Source of the DNA: JANQIV01 sp050117315 | GTDB taxonomy: Bacteria > Bacteroidota > Ignavibacteria > Ignavibacteriales > Melioribacteraceae | Direction: 5' to 3' | Assembly: GCA_050117315.1 (NCBI GenBank) | Contig: JASFMY010000016.1 | Location: 1-64,000 of the forward strand | DNA length: 64,000 nucleotides | In this document: piece by piece, positions 7,869 through 17,177 of the stretch | Layout: each line of letters starts with the position of its first letter | Position numbering within the stretch: position 1 is the first letter of the stretch | Made by a program: the position numbers and the translations under genes | The notes under the pieces: generated by a model | The model's input: only the letters and a program-made list of their open reading frames with translations | Told to the model about the DNA's origin: nothing | Database searches by the model: none

Positions 7869-8647
7869 TAAGGAACTGTGTTGCTTTTCTCATCATATTG
7901 ATTGTTGTTACTTTCCAGGCATGTGTTCCGTCAAAACCAACTGTCGAGGAAAAGGAGTTGCCGGCTGATAGATTAATAAAAAAGCTTGAAGCCAACAGAA
8001 GAAAAATTAAAACTTTCGAGGGTACGGGAATTATTAATGTTGAGTCATCTCAACTAAGTGCTAAAGCAAACTTTGAAGTTGCGCTTATTAAACCAGATAC
8101 AATTAAACTCTCGGTGTTTGGGCCTTTTGGAATTGACCTTGCGCATGCACTTGTCACAAAGGATGATTTTAAATTTTACGATGTAATGAGAAATGATTTG
8201 TATACCGGCAACGTAAGAATGGAAATACTTAAAAATATTTTTAAAGTGGATTTAACTTTTGACGATTTATTGGATGCCTTTTCTGGCTCGGTTAATTTAA
8301 CGCCGAATTTAAGACGTACGCCCGATGTTTTTTCTGCAGATGGAAAATCTTATACACTGAATTATTTTGACGGCCAATCAAATAAACATAGTATCTATGA
8401 AATCTCGGTAAACGAGTTTGCAATTACTAATTATAAGTTAATGAAAGATTCATCGGATGTAATTTTTGAAGGCAATTACTCGGATTTTAAAAAATTTGAA
8501 AATGTGCCGGTTCCTTTTTACTCTAAAGTAGAATATAAAGAGAAAGGCCAAGCAGTCACAATAGAATACAGGAACATACAGGTTAACAAAGATATTACAA
8601 ACCTGAGTATTGATTATCCTAACGACGTAAACGTTATAAAATGGTAA
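7865..8647 (+). CDS. DUF4292 lipoprotein, LolA/LolB-like fold
   Basis: A 260-residue protein starting at a GTG that overlaps the previous stop (GTGA). The N-terminus is a signal peptide ending in a Cys at about residue 20 (TFQAC), a plausible lipid anchor. The body (about residues 38-255) matches the DUF4292 pattern of Bacteroidota, including TFEGTGIINVES, VFGPFGIDLA and the D-LLDAFSG region. It should fold as an incomplete barrel like LolA/LolB, which carry lipoproteins or lipids. It overlaps the EnvC-like gene by seven bases. Role in lipoprotein or lipid handling is inferred from the fold, not shown. Confidence 0.75.
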   Translation: MIRNCVAFLIILIVVTFQACVPSKPTVEEKELPADRLIKKLEANRRKIKTFEGTGIINVESSQLSAKANFEVALIKPDTIKLSVFGPFGIDLAHALVTKDDFKFYDVMRNDLYTGNVRMEILKNIFKVDLTFDDLLDAFSGSVNLTPNLRRTPDVFSADGKSYTLNYFDGQSNKHSIYEISVNEFAITNYKLMKDSSDVIFEGNYSDFKKFENVPVPFYSKVEYKEKGQAVTIEYRNIQVNKDITNLSIDYPNDVNVIKW

Positions 8648-9846
8648 AATATTCTTTAGTAATATTTTTACTTTTTCCTTTTTTGCTTGTTTTCTCTCAA
8701 TCTAATAAAGAGATAAATGAGCGCAACGAACAATTAACCAAACTCAATACCGAAATAGAATCACTTGAAAAAAGTTTAAATAAAAAAACTGCAGAAGAAA
8801 AAGAATCTATTTCGGCACTTCAAAACATAAGCCAGCAAAACATTTTAATAAACAAAATAATAAATAACCTAAGTTCACAGGAAAGGAATAAGCAAAAAGA
8901 AATATCAAACATAAACAACGAAATAGAAAAAACAGAAAGCAAAATTAAAACCCTTCGTGAGGATTATTCACAATACATAGTCTGGTTTTATAAACACGGA
9001 AGACTATCAGGGTTAAAATATATCATAAATGCCGCAACACTTAACCAGGCTTTGATACGCTACAAATACCTGAGTTATATTTCGCAGAAAAACCGTGAGA
9101 TAATAGACAACTTGAAATCAAATAAAGAACAGCTAGTGTCCCTTGAAGCAAGCCTAAAAAAAGAAGTTAACGGATTAAACAAACTTGTGACTAACAAAAA
9201 TAATGAGAAGTTAAAACTTTCCTCAAAGAAGAATGAAAAAGAAAAGCTTATAAAAAAATTAAGAGAAGACCAAAAAACTATAGAAGAAGAAATTGATAGA
9301 AAAAGAAAAGCGGAAATACAGATTAAAAATTTAATTGCAAAATTAATAGAAGAAGAAAGAGCAAGGCAACAAAGAATAAGAGAAGAAAAGCTTAAAAGTA
9401 ATGTTACGCTTCCGGCAGATTATAATTATTCGGGTTTCTCTGACTTTGCCGATCTGCAGGGTAAACTAAGCTGGCCTGTTAATAACGGAGAGATTGCAAG
9501 ATCATTTGGAGAAAACAAAAATAATAAACTTAATACCGTTACCTTGAATTATGGTATTGACATAAGAACAGACGACAACACAAAAGTGTTTGCAGTAGCA
9601 GAAGGAATTGTCTCAGCGATCGAATGGATACCCGGTTACGGAAGTGTTGTAATTATAACTCACAAAGGAGAATATAGAACTGTTTACGGGCATGTAACGG
9701 ATATAGTAATAAACGAGGGAGATAAAGTAGAGCCGGGCACACTGATTGGCGAAGTAAGCAACAGTCTGGAAGGAAGCATAATTCACTTTGAAATCTGGAA
9801 TAACCGTAATTATCAAAACCCGGAAATTTGGTTGGTAAGGAGATAG
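8641..9846 (+). CDS. EnvC-like murein hydrolase activator with degenerate LytM domain
   Basis: A 401-residue exported protein: signal peptide (1-20), long coiled coil (about 21-255) and a LytM/M23 domain (about 275-401). Active M23 peptidases hold zinc with H-x3-D and H-x-H. Here the first motif reads NYGID (His replaced by Asn) and the last reads IIHFE (first His lost), so the domain should not cut peptidoglycan. EnvC and NlpD are known non-enzymatic activators of cell-separating amidases with the same build. It overlaps the DUF4292 gene and ends eight bases before the first polysaccharide gene. No amidase gene is present in the window. Confidence 0.8.
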   Translation: MVKYSLVIFLLFPFLLVFSQSNKEINERNEQLTKLNTEIESLEKSLNKKTAEEKESISALQNISQQNILINKIINNLSSQERNKQKEISNINNEIEKTESKIKTLREDYSQYIVWFYKHGRLSGLKYIINAATLNQALIRYKYLSYISQKNREIIDNLKSNKEQLVSLEASLKKEVNGLNKLVTNKNNEKLKLSSKKNEKEKLIKKLREDQKTIEEEIDRKRKAEIQIKNLIAKLIEEERARQQRIREEKLKSNVTLPADYNYSGFSDFADLQGKLSWPVNNGEIARSFGENKNNKLNTVTLNYGIDIRTDDNTKVFAVAEGIVSAIEWIPGYGSVVIITHKGEYRTVYGHVTDIVINEGDKVEPGTLIGEVSNSLEGSIIHFEIWNNRNYQNPEIWLVRR

Positions 9847-9853
9847 AAATTCT

Positions 9854-11098
9854 TTGCTAAAAAAATTTTTTTTGAATAACCATATTCTTTTAACTAACTT
9901 TAAATCACTTTCTGTAATTCAAATCTCTAATCTAATTTTACCTTTAATAACTTTGCCTTATTTAGTAAGAATTCTAGGTGTAGAATATTATGGTAAAATT
10001 CAATATGCATATGCTTTAAAAAGCACTTTACTTATATTTACTGAATATGGTTTTAACTTCAGTGCAGTAAAATCAATTGCTATTTTAGATAATGCTGAAC
10101 AAATAAATTATAGATTAAATATTTTTATTTTTATAAAGATATTTCTTCTTTTTATTTCAAGTCTGGTGTATTGGGTGATATTCTTTTTGATAATTGACAA
10201 TAACTTCTCGTTCTATCTAATAAATTATTTTCATTTAGTTTTTTTAGTTTTTTTACCTCTATATGTTTTTAGAGGCATTCAAAAAGTAGGTATATACTCA
10301 AAATTGATTTTAAGAATTAATGTGGTAAGTATTATATGTGTTTTTATTTTTATAAAAGATTATCACGATTATTATTTTCATATAATAATACTCAGTATTT
10401 CTAGCCTAATATTGGTTGCCATTTCTTGGAAAAAGATTATAAAATTATTCTCATTTAAATTGATTATTCCCAAATATGTCGATATTAAAAATGAATTTAT
10501 TCAGGGGGGTGAGATATTCTTGGCCACATTAGTGGCATCATTTTACACAAAATCTATTCCTCTTTTTTTAGGCTTTTTTACAAATGAGATGTACGTTGGT
10601 ATTTACGTAGCTGCTGAAAAAATAGTACGATTAGTTGAATCAATAACGGGGATATTGCATGATACCATTTTCCCGTATTATTCAAAAGAATTTGATAAAA
10701 AGAGTATAGATATCGCTCAAAAAATTTCGAATTTCAAAAAGGGTATTTATTTATATTCTTCAGTTATGTGCCTAACCTTAATTGCATTTTCCAATTACAT
10801 AGTTCAATTATTTCTTGGATCAGATTTCAATTTAAGTTCACAAATAATACAGGCATTATCGCCTTTAATAATTATAAAGGCAATTGGTCATATCTATTTG
10901 CTACAAGTATTGATAAATACAGGTTTTCAAAGAATAGTACTCCAGATTGTAATCTTTGCTGCTATTATTTCATTGGTAGTAGGAATCGCAGTAATTCCTC
11001 ATCATTTCATTTGGGGATCGGTTTTAATGGCTCTATTACCTGAGGTCTTTGTTCTTTTTGCTTCTAAATTCATATGTCAAAGGGAAAAATTAATTTGA
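9854..11098 (+). CDS. polysaccharide flippase, Wzx/RfbX type
   Basis: A 414-residue integral membrane protein with about 12 hydrophobic segments of the MATE/MOP superfamily, as in Wzx flippases that move undecaprenyl-linked sugar units across the inner membrane. Typical N-terminal features are LPLITLPYLVRILG-EYYG and a Gln/Asn-rich first helix. The start is a TTG at 9854; no nearer ATG preserves the N-terminus. It opens the sugar cluster and overlaps the next gene by 25 bases. Base composition drops to very AT-rich at this gene, in contrast to the EnvC-like gene before it. Confidence 0.8.
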   Translation: MLKKFFLNNHILLTNFKSLSVIQISNLILPLITLPYLVRILGVEYYGKIQYAYALKSTLLIFTEYGFNFSAVKSIAILDNAEQINYRLNIFIFIKIFLLFISSLVYWVIFFLIIDNNFSFYLINYFHLVFLVFLPLYVFRGIQKVGIYSKLILRINVVSIICVFIFIKDYHDYYFHIIILSISSLILVAISWKKIIKLFSFKLIIPKYVDIKNEFIQGGEIFLATLVASFYTKSIPLFLGFFTNEMYVGIYVAAEKIVRLVESITGILHDTIFPYYSKEFDKKSIDIAQKISNFKKGIYLYSSVMCLTLIAFSNYIVQLFLGSDFNLSSQIIQALSPLIIIKAIGHIYLLQVLINTGFQRIVLQIVIFAAIISLVVGIAVIPHHFIWGSVLMALLPEVFVLFASKFICQREKLI

Positions 11099-11832
11099 TC
11101 ATCAAAAGAATAAAAAATTTTTTCAAACTATCTGTAACTCTATCAAGGATTTTAGGATGTGGTAGATATAAAATATTATATCTTTTTTTACGAATGAGGT
11201 TTGGTTTAATATACTGGAATAAAATTAGAAATAAAATCAAGATTGCAAGAGAGAAGGTTGATGAAGTTGAAAAGTTTGGTGGATGGATAGACATAAATAC
11301 AGCTTGTGTAATCTATGTGTGTATAAGGATGATAAAGCCAAAGATCGTTATCGAAACGGGTGTTGGACCTGGAATGTCTTCTTCAATAATTCTAAGAGGG
11401 ATATTTGATAATAGAAATGAAGGAAAACTTTACAGCATAGATTTACCTGCATATGATGCAGAATATTATCCGAAAATTAACAAAGACTATAATGTTCATT
11501 TTGCTAAGGATGATGGACCGGGTTGGTTGGTGGATGAAAAGTACAAATCTCATTGGGAATTAATTATAGGAAACTCAAAAGAAAAGTTACCTGAACTCTT
11601 AGAAAAAATTGATATCGTTGATATATTTATGCATGATAGTTTACATACAGATGAACATATTAATTTTGAGTTGAACCTAGTTTTTTCTAAAATGAATTCT
11701 AATTCATTGTATTTATGTGATGATGTTAATGAGTATTGGAGTATAGAATTTATTAGATTTTCAAAAAGAGAGTTATTAAACTATATGGTTTTTAGAGAAA
11801 GATTAGGGATTGGAAAGAAAAGTGGGATATGA
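11074..11832 (+). CDS. class I SAM-dependent methyltransferase (Methyltransf_24 type)
   Basis: A 252-residue soluble protein. Residues about 90-105 hold the SAM-binding motif I (VIETGVGPGMSS); an acidic strand end follows (SIDLPAYD), and the later MHDSLHTDEH is typical of Methyltransf_24 proteins found in sugar clusters. The first 50 residues are basic and hydrophobic and may touch the membrane. It lies between the flippase and the UDP-galactopyranose mutase, with overlaps on both sides, so it probably methylates a sugar or glycan intermediate. The exact substrate cannot be read from the sequence. Confidence 0.65.
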   Translation: MSKGKINLIIKRIKNFFKLSVTLSRILGCGRYKILYLFLRMRFGLIYWNKIRNKIKIAREKVDEVEKFGGWIDINTACVIYVCIRMIKPKIVIETGVGPGMSSSIILRGIFDNRNEGKLYSIDLPAYDAEYYPKINKDYNVHFAKDDGPGWLVDEKYKSHWELIIGNSKEKLPELLEKIDIVDIFMHDSLHTDEHINFELNLVFSKMNSNSLYLCDDVNEYWSIEFIRFSKRELLNYMVFRERLGIGKKSGI

Positions 11833-12919
11833 TTATTTGGTAGTAGGTGCGGGTTTTGCTGGCTCGGTTATAGCGGAAAGAATAGCAAGTCAGCTTAACA
11901 AAAAAATTTTACTTGTTGAAAAAAGAAATCATATCGGCGGGAATGCATATGATGAATATGACGAAAACGGAATTTTAATACATAAGTACGGACCGCATAT
12001 TTTTCATACGAATAGTAAACAAGTATTTGATTACCTTTCCCAATTTACTGAGTGGAGATTTTATGAACATAAAGTATTGGCCAAGTTAAATAATGAGCTT
12101 TATCCGATACCAATAAATAGAATAACTGTTAATAAATTATACAACAAGAATTTCATCAACGATCAAGAAGTAGTTGAATTTTATGATTCGGTAAAAGAGA
12201 AAAGACAGTCTATACTAAACAGTGAAGATATAATTGTAAACCAGGTTGGTTATGATCTTTATGAAAAATTTTTTAAACATTATACAAAAAAACAATGGGA
12301 TTTATATCCCTATGAATTGTCGCCGGCTGTATGTGGCAGAATACCCATAAGAACAAATGATGATTGTCGATATTTTACAGACAAGTATCAATTTATGCCC
12401 AAAGATGGTTACACAAAAATGTTTGAAAGGTTGCTCACTCATGAAAATATTGAGATACAATTGAATACAGATTATAAGGCAATTGTAGATAATGTGGAAT
12501 TTGATAAAATGATTTATACTGGTCCAATAGATTATTTTTTTGATTACCAATTCGGAAAACTTCCATACAGATCCATTAGGTTTGCATTTGAGAAACATGA
12601 TATTGATAATTACCAGGAAACTGCAGTAGTAAATTACGTTGACAAAGATATACATTATACAAGACTAACAGAATACAAAAAGCTAACTGGACAAACAGCA
12701 AATAATACAACTGTTATTTCTAAAGAATATACACAGTTAAAAGGGGAACCGTATTACCCTGTGCCGAATGATAAAAATAAACCTCTGTATAAAAAATATA
12801 TAGAACAAGCATGTAAAGTTTCCAACGTAGCTTTTTTGGGGAGGCTTGCAGACTATAAATATTATAATATGGATCAGGTAGTTATGATTGCTTTAAAATT
12901 AACAACAAAATTATTGTGA
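11822..12919 (+). CDS. glf: UDP-galactopyranose mutase
   Basis: A 365-residue flavoenzyme that converts UDP-galactopyranose to UDP-galactofuranose, the donor for galactofuranose in surface glycans. Seen: the FAD-binding Rossmann start YLVVGAGFAGSVIAERIA, then the family's GPHIFHT, W-LYPYELSPAV-GRIPIR and DDCRYF-D-YQ-MP-GYT blocks, and a C-terminal FAD segment (FLGRLADYKYYNMD). Length is normal. GTG at 11822 is preferred because GGAAAG lies just upstream; a TTG at 11810 would add four residues. It overlaps both neighbours, ending TGATG on the next start. The cluster product therefore probably contains galactofuranose. Confidence 0.9.
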   Translation: MGYDYLVVGAGFAGSVIAERIASQLNKKILLVEKRNHIGGNAYDEYDENGILIHKYGPHIFHTNSKQVFDYLSQFTEWRFYEHKVLAKLNNELYPIPINRITVNKLYNKNFINDQEVVEFYDSVKEKRQSILNSEDIIVNQVGYDLYEKFFKHYTKKQWDLYPYELSPAVCGRIPIRTNDDCRYFTDKYQFMPKDGYTKMFERLLTHENIEIQLNTDYKAIVDNVEFDKMIYTGPIDYFFDYQFGKLPYRSIRFAFEKHDIDNYQETAVVNYVDKDIHYTRLTEYKKLTGQTANNTTVISKEYTQLKGEPYYPVPNDKNKPLYKKYIEQACKVSNVAFLGRLADYKYYNMDQVVMIALKLTTKLL

Positions 12920-14136
12920 TGAAAACAGACATTTTATTTACAAACATTTCTGGAATGCCTTCAGAAAATTCTGGGGGACCAAATAAGATAATTTTTTCCA
13001 TTATTGGGCATCTATCTGATTTGAACGTTAGTTACTGTTCTAAGCAAAATTTTATTATATACAATGCAAAAAAAACAATATTAAATAAAGATGGTATATT
13101 GAATGCATATAAAGCCAAAATAGGCCGCGATTTTTATTTAAAGTCGGCTTTATATAGGAAAGCCGTAACGAGTCCTTTCTATTTAAGATATTATTTTAGG
13201 AACTTACAAAAGAGTTTTCATAAGAATTCTAGAGTTCTCAGCTATGAGCTTTTGCATTCTCATGATCCCATAAGTATGTTTTATTTTGCTGAAAAGAGTA
13301 AGAAAAAGAAAATTTTAACCATACATAGTAAGGGTAGTTTTTTTGACGATTTTATAGACTTTTGCCCTAATGCTTCAAGACGATTAGACAATGAGCTTAA
13401 TAAACTTTCCGAAATGGAAACTATCTCTTTTCATAAAGCAGATATAGTTACATTTCCAAGTGAAGCTGCAAAATTATTATTCCTTGAGTCCAAAAATTTA
13501 GAAGATAACTATAAGATTAAAATTGTCTATAACGGTGTTGACCTTAAAAAAATAAATGCTGTAAATGTTCGTAAATCAGCTGTGGAAGAGATCACTGGCC
13601 TAAAGGAGTACGAAATGTTTATTTTCAACGTGGCTCAACACGTAAAGTCAAAAAGAATCGAAGTCCTCATTGACATAGTTAAAAAACTGAATGAAGCTCT
13701 TAGGAAAAAAGTGATTCTTATTAATGTCGGCAAAGGAGCCTATACCCATAAGTATTTTGAACAAATAAAGAAAAACAATTTGCATGATAGAGTATTTATT
13801 ATACCGAGTCTGCCAAATAATGAAATTATAAACCTTATGAAAATCTGCGATTATTTTATAATGCCCTCAGAAAGAGTAGTGTTTGATTTGGTTATACTTG
13901 AGGCCTTAGCATGCGGTGCTACTGTTATAGCAAGTAATAATGGCGGAAATAAGGAAGCAATTACAAATGGATATAATGGCTATTTAATAAATGAATTTTC
14001 CGTAGATAGAGTCATTGAAATAATTAAGAATAAGAAAAAAGAAGTTACCTTAAATGCTGTTGAATCAGTAAAAAGGTTTTCTATGGAAAATATGGTCGCA
14101 GGTTATAAGAATATTTATGATAACATAATTGACTAA
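12919..14136 (+). CDS. glycosyltransferase, GT4-like, with altered EX7E motif
   Basis: A 405-residue GT-B fold transferase. The C-terminal half carries the GT4 donor-site pattern: VYNGVDL, then NVAQHVKSKR and VFDLVILEALACGATV. The usual E-x7-E motif lacks its first Glu (Val at that place), although an extra Glu sits two residues earlier; activity may be altered or the register shifted. The ATG overlaps the glf stop (TGATG). It should add one sugar to the repeat unit. Acceptor and donor are unknown; galactofuranose is possible given glf next door. Confidence 0.75.
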   Translation: MKTDILFTNISGMPSENSGGPNKIIFSIIGHLSDLNVSYCSKQNFIIYNAKKTILNKDGILNAYKAKIGRDFYLKSALYRKAVTSPFYLRYYFRNLQKSFHKNSRVLSYELLHSHDPISMFYFAEKSKKKKILTIHSKGSFFDDFIDFCPNASRRLDNELNKLSEMETISFHKADIVTFPSEAAKLLFLESKNLEDNYKIKIVYNGVDLKKINAVNVRKSAVEEITGLKEYEMFIFNVAQHVKSKRIEVLIDIVKKLNEALRKKVILINVGKGAYTHKYFEQIKKNNLHDRVFIIPSLPNNEIINLMKICDYFIMPSERVVFDLVILEALACGATVIASNNGGNKEAITNGYNGYLINEFSVDRVIEIIKNKKKEVTLNAVESVKRFSMENMVAGYKNIYDNIID

Positions 14137-14194
14137 AATTAAGACTCTTAATATCTCAGTGATTTGGAATAATGCTAAATAGTGGAGAGCGTTT

Positions 14195-15349
14195 TTGAAG
14201 GAACTAAATTTTGAGCATGAAAAAAAAATTTGTCACGTTGATCCTTTCCTGTCTGCTAAAGCTGATGGAATATACAGCCATATAAAATCATTGATTCAAA
14301 ATGTTAATCCAACATTTAAACATATTATAATTTTTGGTGGTTTTATAGATGCAAAAAGGAGTTTGGAGGAACTGGGAGTAAAATCATATTTTGTCCCAGA
14401 ACTTGAAAAAAAAATTTCCTTTTCAGTACTTTTTAAGCTTCTAAACATTTTAAGAAAAGAAAACGTTGATATTATTCATGCTCATGCGCTTAAGTCATAT
14501 ATATTATGCGGGATAATAAATATCTTTTTAAGAAAAAAAATGATTTATAATGATCACGGAGTATTTATTGACAGTGAGTATCACAATCGTTTAGGGAAAT
14601 CTTTACTTTTAATTCTGCACAGAATAATTAATTCGTCAGGCAGTGTTGATGCTTTCATAACCCCTTCCAAGTATTGCAAAAAAAGATTACTGACTTATAC
14701 TAATTTTTCTACAAAAATTAAGGTATATAGTAACGGAACCGAACTTCTTCCAGAGAATAATTGTGATAATGAGTTGATGAGAAAGATAAATAGGCTAAAA
14801 GAGAAAAATATAATTATTGGTATTGTGGGTAGGATTGCTGAAGAAAAAAGAATAGATAGAAATTTGATGATTATAAACAGACTTATAAAAAAGGGTTACA
14901 TGGTACACGCCTTTATTTTGGGAGATGGGCCGCTTTGGGATGTCATTGATAGACTCATTTTAGATTTGAGAATAGAAAAAGACGTTAGCTTATTAGGATA
15001 CGTTAAGAATGCAAAAGCATATTTCCCATCTTTTGATTTTATTCTGCTAACTTCTGATAGAGAAGGAATGCCGCTGATAGTTTGGGAAGCAATGGCACAA
15101 GCAGTTCCAATTATCTCTACTGATGTAGGTGGTATTAGAGAAATTATTGAAGCCAATAATTGTGGTTTGATTTTTAGTAGGGAAAGTATAAATGATGGCG
15201 TTAATCTATGTGAGAAACTGATTAATGATCCGGGATTGAGAAAAGAATTAGGCAAAAATGGGAAAAATGCAATAGAAAAAAAATATAGCATGGATAACTT
15301 TAAAAGTTTTTTTAATAGATTATACTTTTCACTTATCAATGCAGACTAA
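14195..15349 (+). CDS. glycosyltransferase, GT4 family
   Basis: A 384-residue GT-B enzyme. The N-terminal acceptor domain contains DIIHAHALKSY and NDHGVF. The C-terminal donor domain has VYSNGTELL, IVGRIAEEKRID and REGMPLIVWEAMA with an intact E-x7-E. The start is a TTG at 14195 with GGAG about seven bases upstream; no ATG nearby is in frame. It overlaps the following gene by 11 bases. A gap of 58 bases separates it from the previous transferase, the only real gap in the cluster. The donor sugar cannot be told. Confidence 0.8.
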   Translation: MKELNFEHEKKICHVDPFLSAKADGIYSHIKSLIQNVNPTFKHIIIFGGFIDAKRSLEELGVKSYFVPELEKKISFSVLFKLLNILRKENVDIIHAHALKSYILCGIINIFLRKKMIYNDHGVFIDSEYHNRLGKSLLLILHRIINSSGSVDAFITPSKYCKKRLLTYTNFSTKIKVYSNGTELLPENNCDNELMRKINRLKEKNIIIGIVGRIAEEKRIDRNLMIINRLIKKGYMVHAFILGDGPLWDVIDRLILDLRIEKDVSLLGYVKNAKAYFPSFDFILLTSDREGMPLIVWEAMAQAVPIISTDVGGIREIIEANNCGLIFSRESINDGVNLCEKLINDPGLRKELGKNGKNAIEKKYSMDNFKSFFNRLYFSLINAD

Positions 15350-16433
15350 AACAAACATATTAATAATTTCTCCTGATTTTAACATTAGTTGCGGTGTATC
15401 CCGACACGTTTTTTTACTATTAAAAGAATTAAAAAAAAATAGTAATTATAATCTTTTCTTCATTACAAATGGTGGAGACAATACCATTTGTATTAAAAAT
15501 TTAGGGATAGATACCACAATTTTTCCATTCCCAAAGGACCGGTATAGTTTAGGAAGAGTTTTTTCTTTTTTCTTTTTTCTATTAAAATTTTGTAGAAAGC
15601 ATCACATTCATATAATTCATACACATCATAGATTCCCCGAGTTAGTTTCTTGGTTTATAAGTAAATTTTGTAAATTGAAAACCATAACGACTGTTCACAG
15701 TATTGTAGAAGGATACAGAAGTTTTAGTTTTCGGTCCTCAAAAATAATTTGTGTTAGTAATTATGTAAAGAACAATTTATGTGATAAGTTTTGTGTCGAC
15801 CCTTCTAGAATAGTAGTTCTGTATAATTTTATAGATGAACTCGAAAATCAAAAAGAATGTAATGCAGACTCTTTGAAGAAAGAACTCGGGTTGGATGAAG
15901 AAGCGATAATTTTATTGTATGTAGGGAGAATTAATAAAATAAAAGGAATAGATATTCTGATTGAGGCATTTAAGAACGTTTCTCAAAAGATATTTAGACT
16001 TGTTCTTGTTCTGGTTGGAGAACTGTTTCCTGAAGAAATAAGTGTAGAAACATTAAAGCAAGAAAGGATTATTTTACTCCCGCCTTCTTTAGATATACGT
16101 AAGTACTATAATCTTAGTAACATGGTAGTCTTACCGTCAAGGCGTGAACCGCTAGGGCTAGCTATGCTTGAAGCCGGAGCGATGTGTAAACCCTTTATTG
16201 GAAGCAATACAGGAGGAATTTCCGAATTCATAGAAAATGGAGTGAATGGGATTTTGGTAGAACATGAGAACCCAAATGATTTAGCCGAAGCTATCGAAAG
16301 GGCAATAAGAGATAAAGAACTATCCGAAAATATTGCGCATAATTTAAAAGTGAAGGTAAGGGATGAATGCAATGCAAGAAATTATATGGAAAAATTGATT
16401 TCAATATATAAAGAATTATTGTGGGAAAATTAA
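15339..16433 (+). CDS. glycosyltransferase, GT4 family
   Basis: A 364-residue GT-B enzyme. The N-terminal half has the Gly-poor GVSRHV loop and IIHTHHRFPE near the acceptor cleft. The C-terminal half has VLYNFIDE, YVGRINKIKGIDILIEAF and SRREPLGLAMLEAGAM with an intact E-x7-E. It overlaps the preceding gene by 11 bases, and its stop shares one base with the start of the next (TAATG). As part of the same unit it should add a further sugar to the lipid-linked oligosaccharide. Confidence 0.8.
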   Translation: MQTKTNILIISPDFNISCGVSRHVFLLLKELKKNSNYNLFFITNGGDNTICIKNLGIDTTIFPFPKDRYSLGRVFSFFFFLLKFCRKHHIHIIHTHHRFPELVSWFISKFCKLKTITTVHSIVEGYRSFSFRSSKIICVSNYVKNNLCDKFCVDPSRIVVLYNFIDELENQKECNADSLKKELGLDEEAIILLYVGRINKIKGIDILIEAFKNVSQKIFRLVLVLVGELFPEEISVETLKQERIILLPPSLDIRKYYNLSNMVVLPSRREPLGLAMLEAGAMCKPFIGSNTGGISEFIENGVNGILVEHENPNDLAEAIERAIRDKELSENIAHNLKVKVRDECNARNYMEKLISIYKELLWEN

Positions 16434-17164
16434 TGATGATATTCGATAAAATGATATATAGAAAAGAAGATCTTTTCAATAGAATAATAGAAAGTATAAA
16501 GAATAGTAGAGGAGACATCTATACTTATTTAAATTTTCACGGATTTAATGAATTCTATGTGAATGAAAATTATCGCAAATTAATGTTAAGTGATATTAAT
16601 TTTTATTCATCAGATATGGGGATGTTTTTTTTGCTAAGGACGATCTTTGGAGTCAAGGCTGAAAAATTTAATGGGAGCGATTTTAATTGTGAGATAGTTA
16701 ATTATATTTATTCAAATAAGAAAAAAATATTTTTTATAGGGGGGAATTTCTCTCAACTAGATTTAGGAAAAATCAAGGGCGTACTAGGAGGTTACCAAAA
16801 TGGATTCTTTAGCGTCGAGGAAAACTATAAAATTTTAGAAACTATAATTCATTCGAAAAGTGATATAGTTCTAATTGGGATGGGTATACCTAAACAAGAA
16901 TACTTTGCCGATTTTCTAATAAGAAACGGACTGCAAATACCTGTTATTTGCGTGGGGAATTTTTTAGAATTTTATTTAGAAACAATAAAACGGGCTCCTA
17001 AATTTTTAAGAAACAGTGGGCTGGAGTGGTGCTTTCGTTTATTTATAGAACCGAGACGGCTTTGGAGAAGGTATATAATAGGGATACCAAAATTCATTAT
17101 ATCCATTTTATATTTAAGAATCAGCCTTTTTTTCAGAGCATCTGCTCAACATCAAGATCATTAA
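16433..17164 (+). CDS. WecG/TagA/CpsF family glycosyltransferase (GT26)
   Basis: A 243-residue enzyme of the family that transfers N-acetylmannosamine or its uronic acid to undecaprenyl-linked sugar. Seen: early catalytic region NGSDF, then FFIGG, IGMGIPKQE and the membrane-proximal C-terminal block RAPKFLRNSGLEWCFRL followed by EPRRLWRR. Length is usual. ATG at 16433 overlaps the previous stop (TAATG); a GTG at 16421 would add four residues. The last gene of the plus-strand cluster. It may add the second sugar on the lipid carrier. Confidence 0.85.
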   Translation: MMIFDKMIYRKEDLFNRIIESIKNSRGDIYTYLNFHGFNEFYVNENYRKLMLSDINFYSSDMGMFFLLRTIFGVKAEKFNGSDFNCEIVNYIYSNKKKIFFIGGNFSQLDLGKIKGVLGGYQNGFFSVEENYKILETIIHSKSDIVLIGMGIPKQEYFADFLIRNGLQIPVICVGNFLEFYLETIKRAPKFLRNSGLEWCFRLFIEPRRLWRRYIIGIPKFIISILYLRISLFFRASAQHQDH

Positions 17165-17177
17165 TGGGATTATAGAA

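Noticed and set aside
14137..14194. Possible promoter between the first and second GT4 genes
   Set aside because: No promoter consensus recognised in 58 bases; probably only a spacer.
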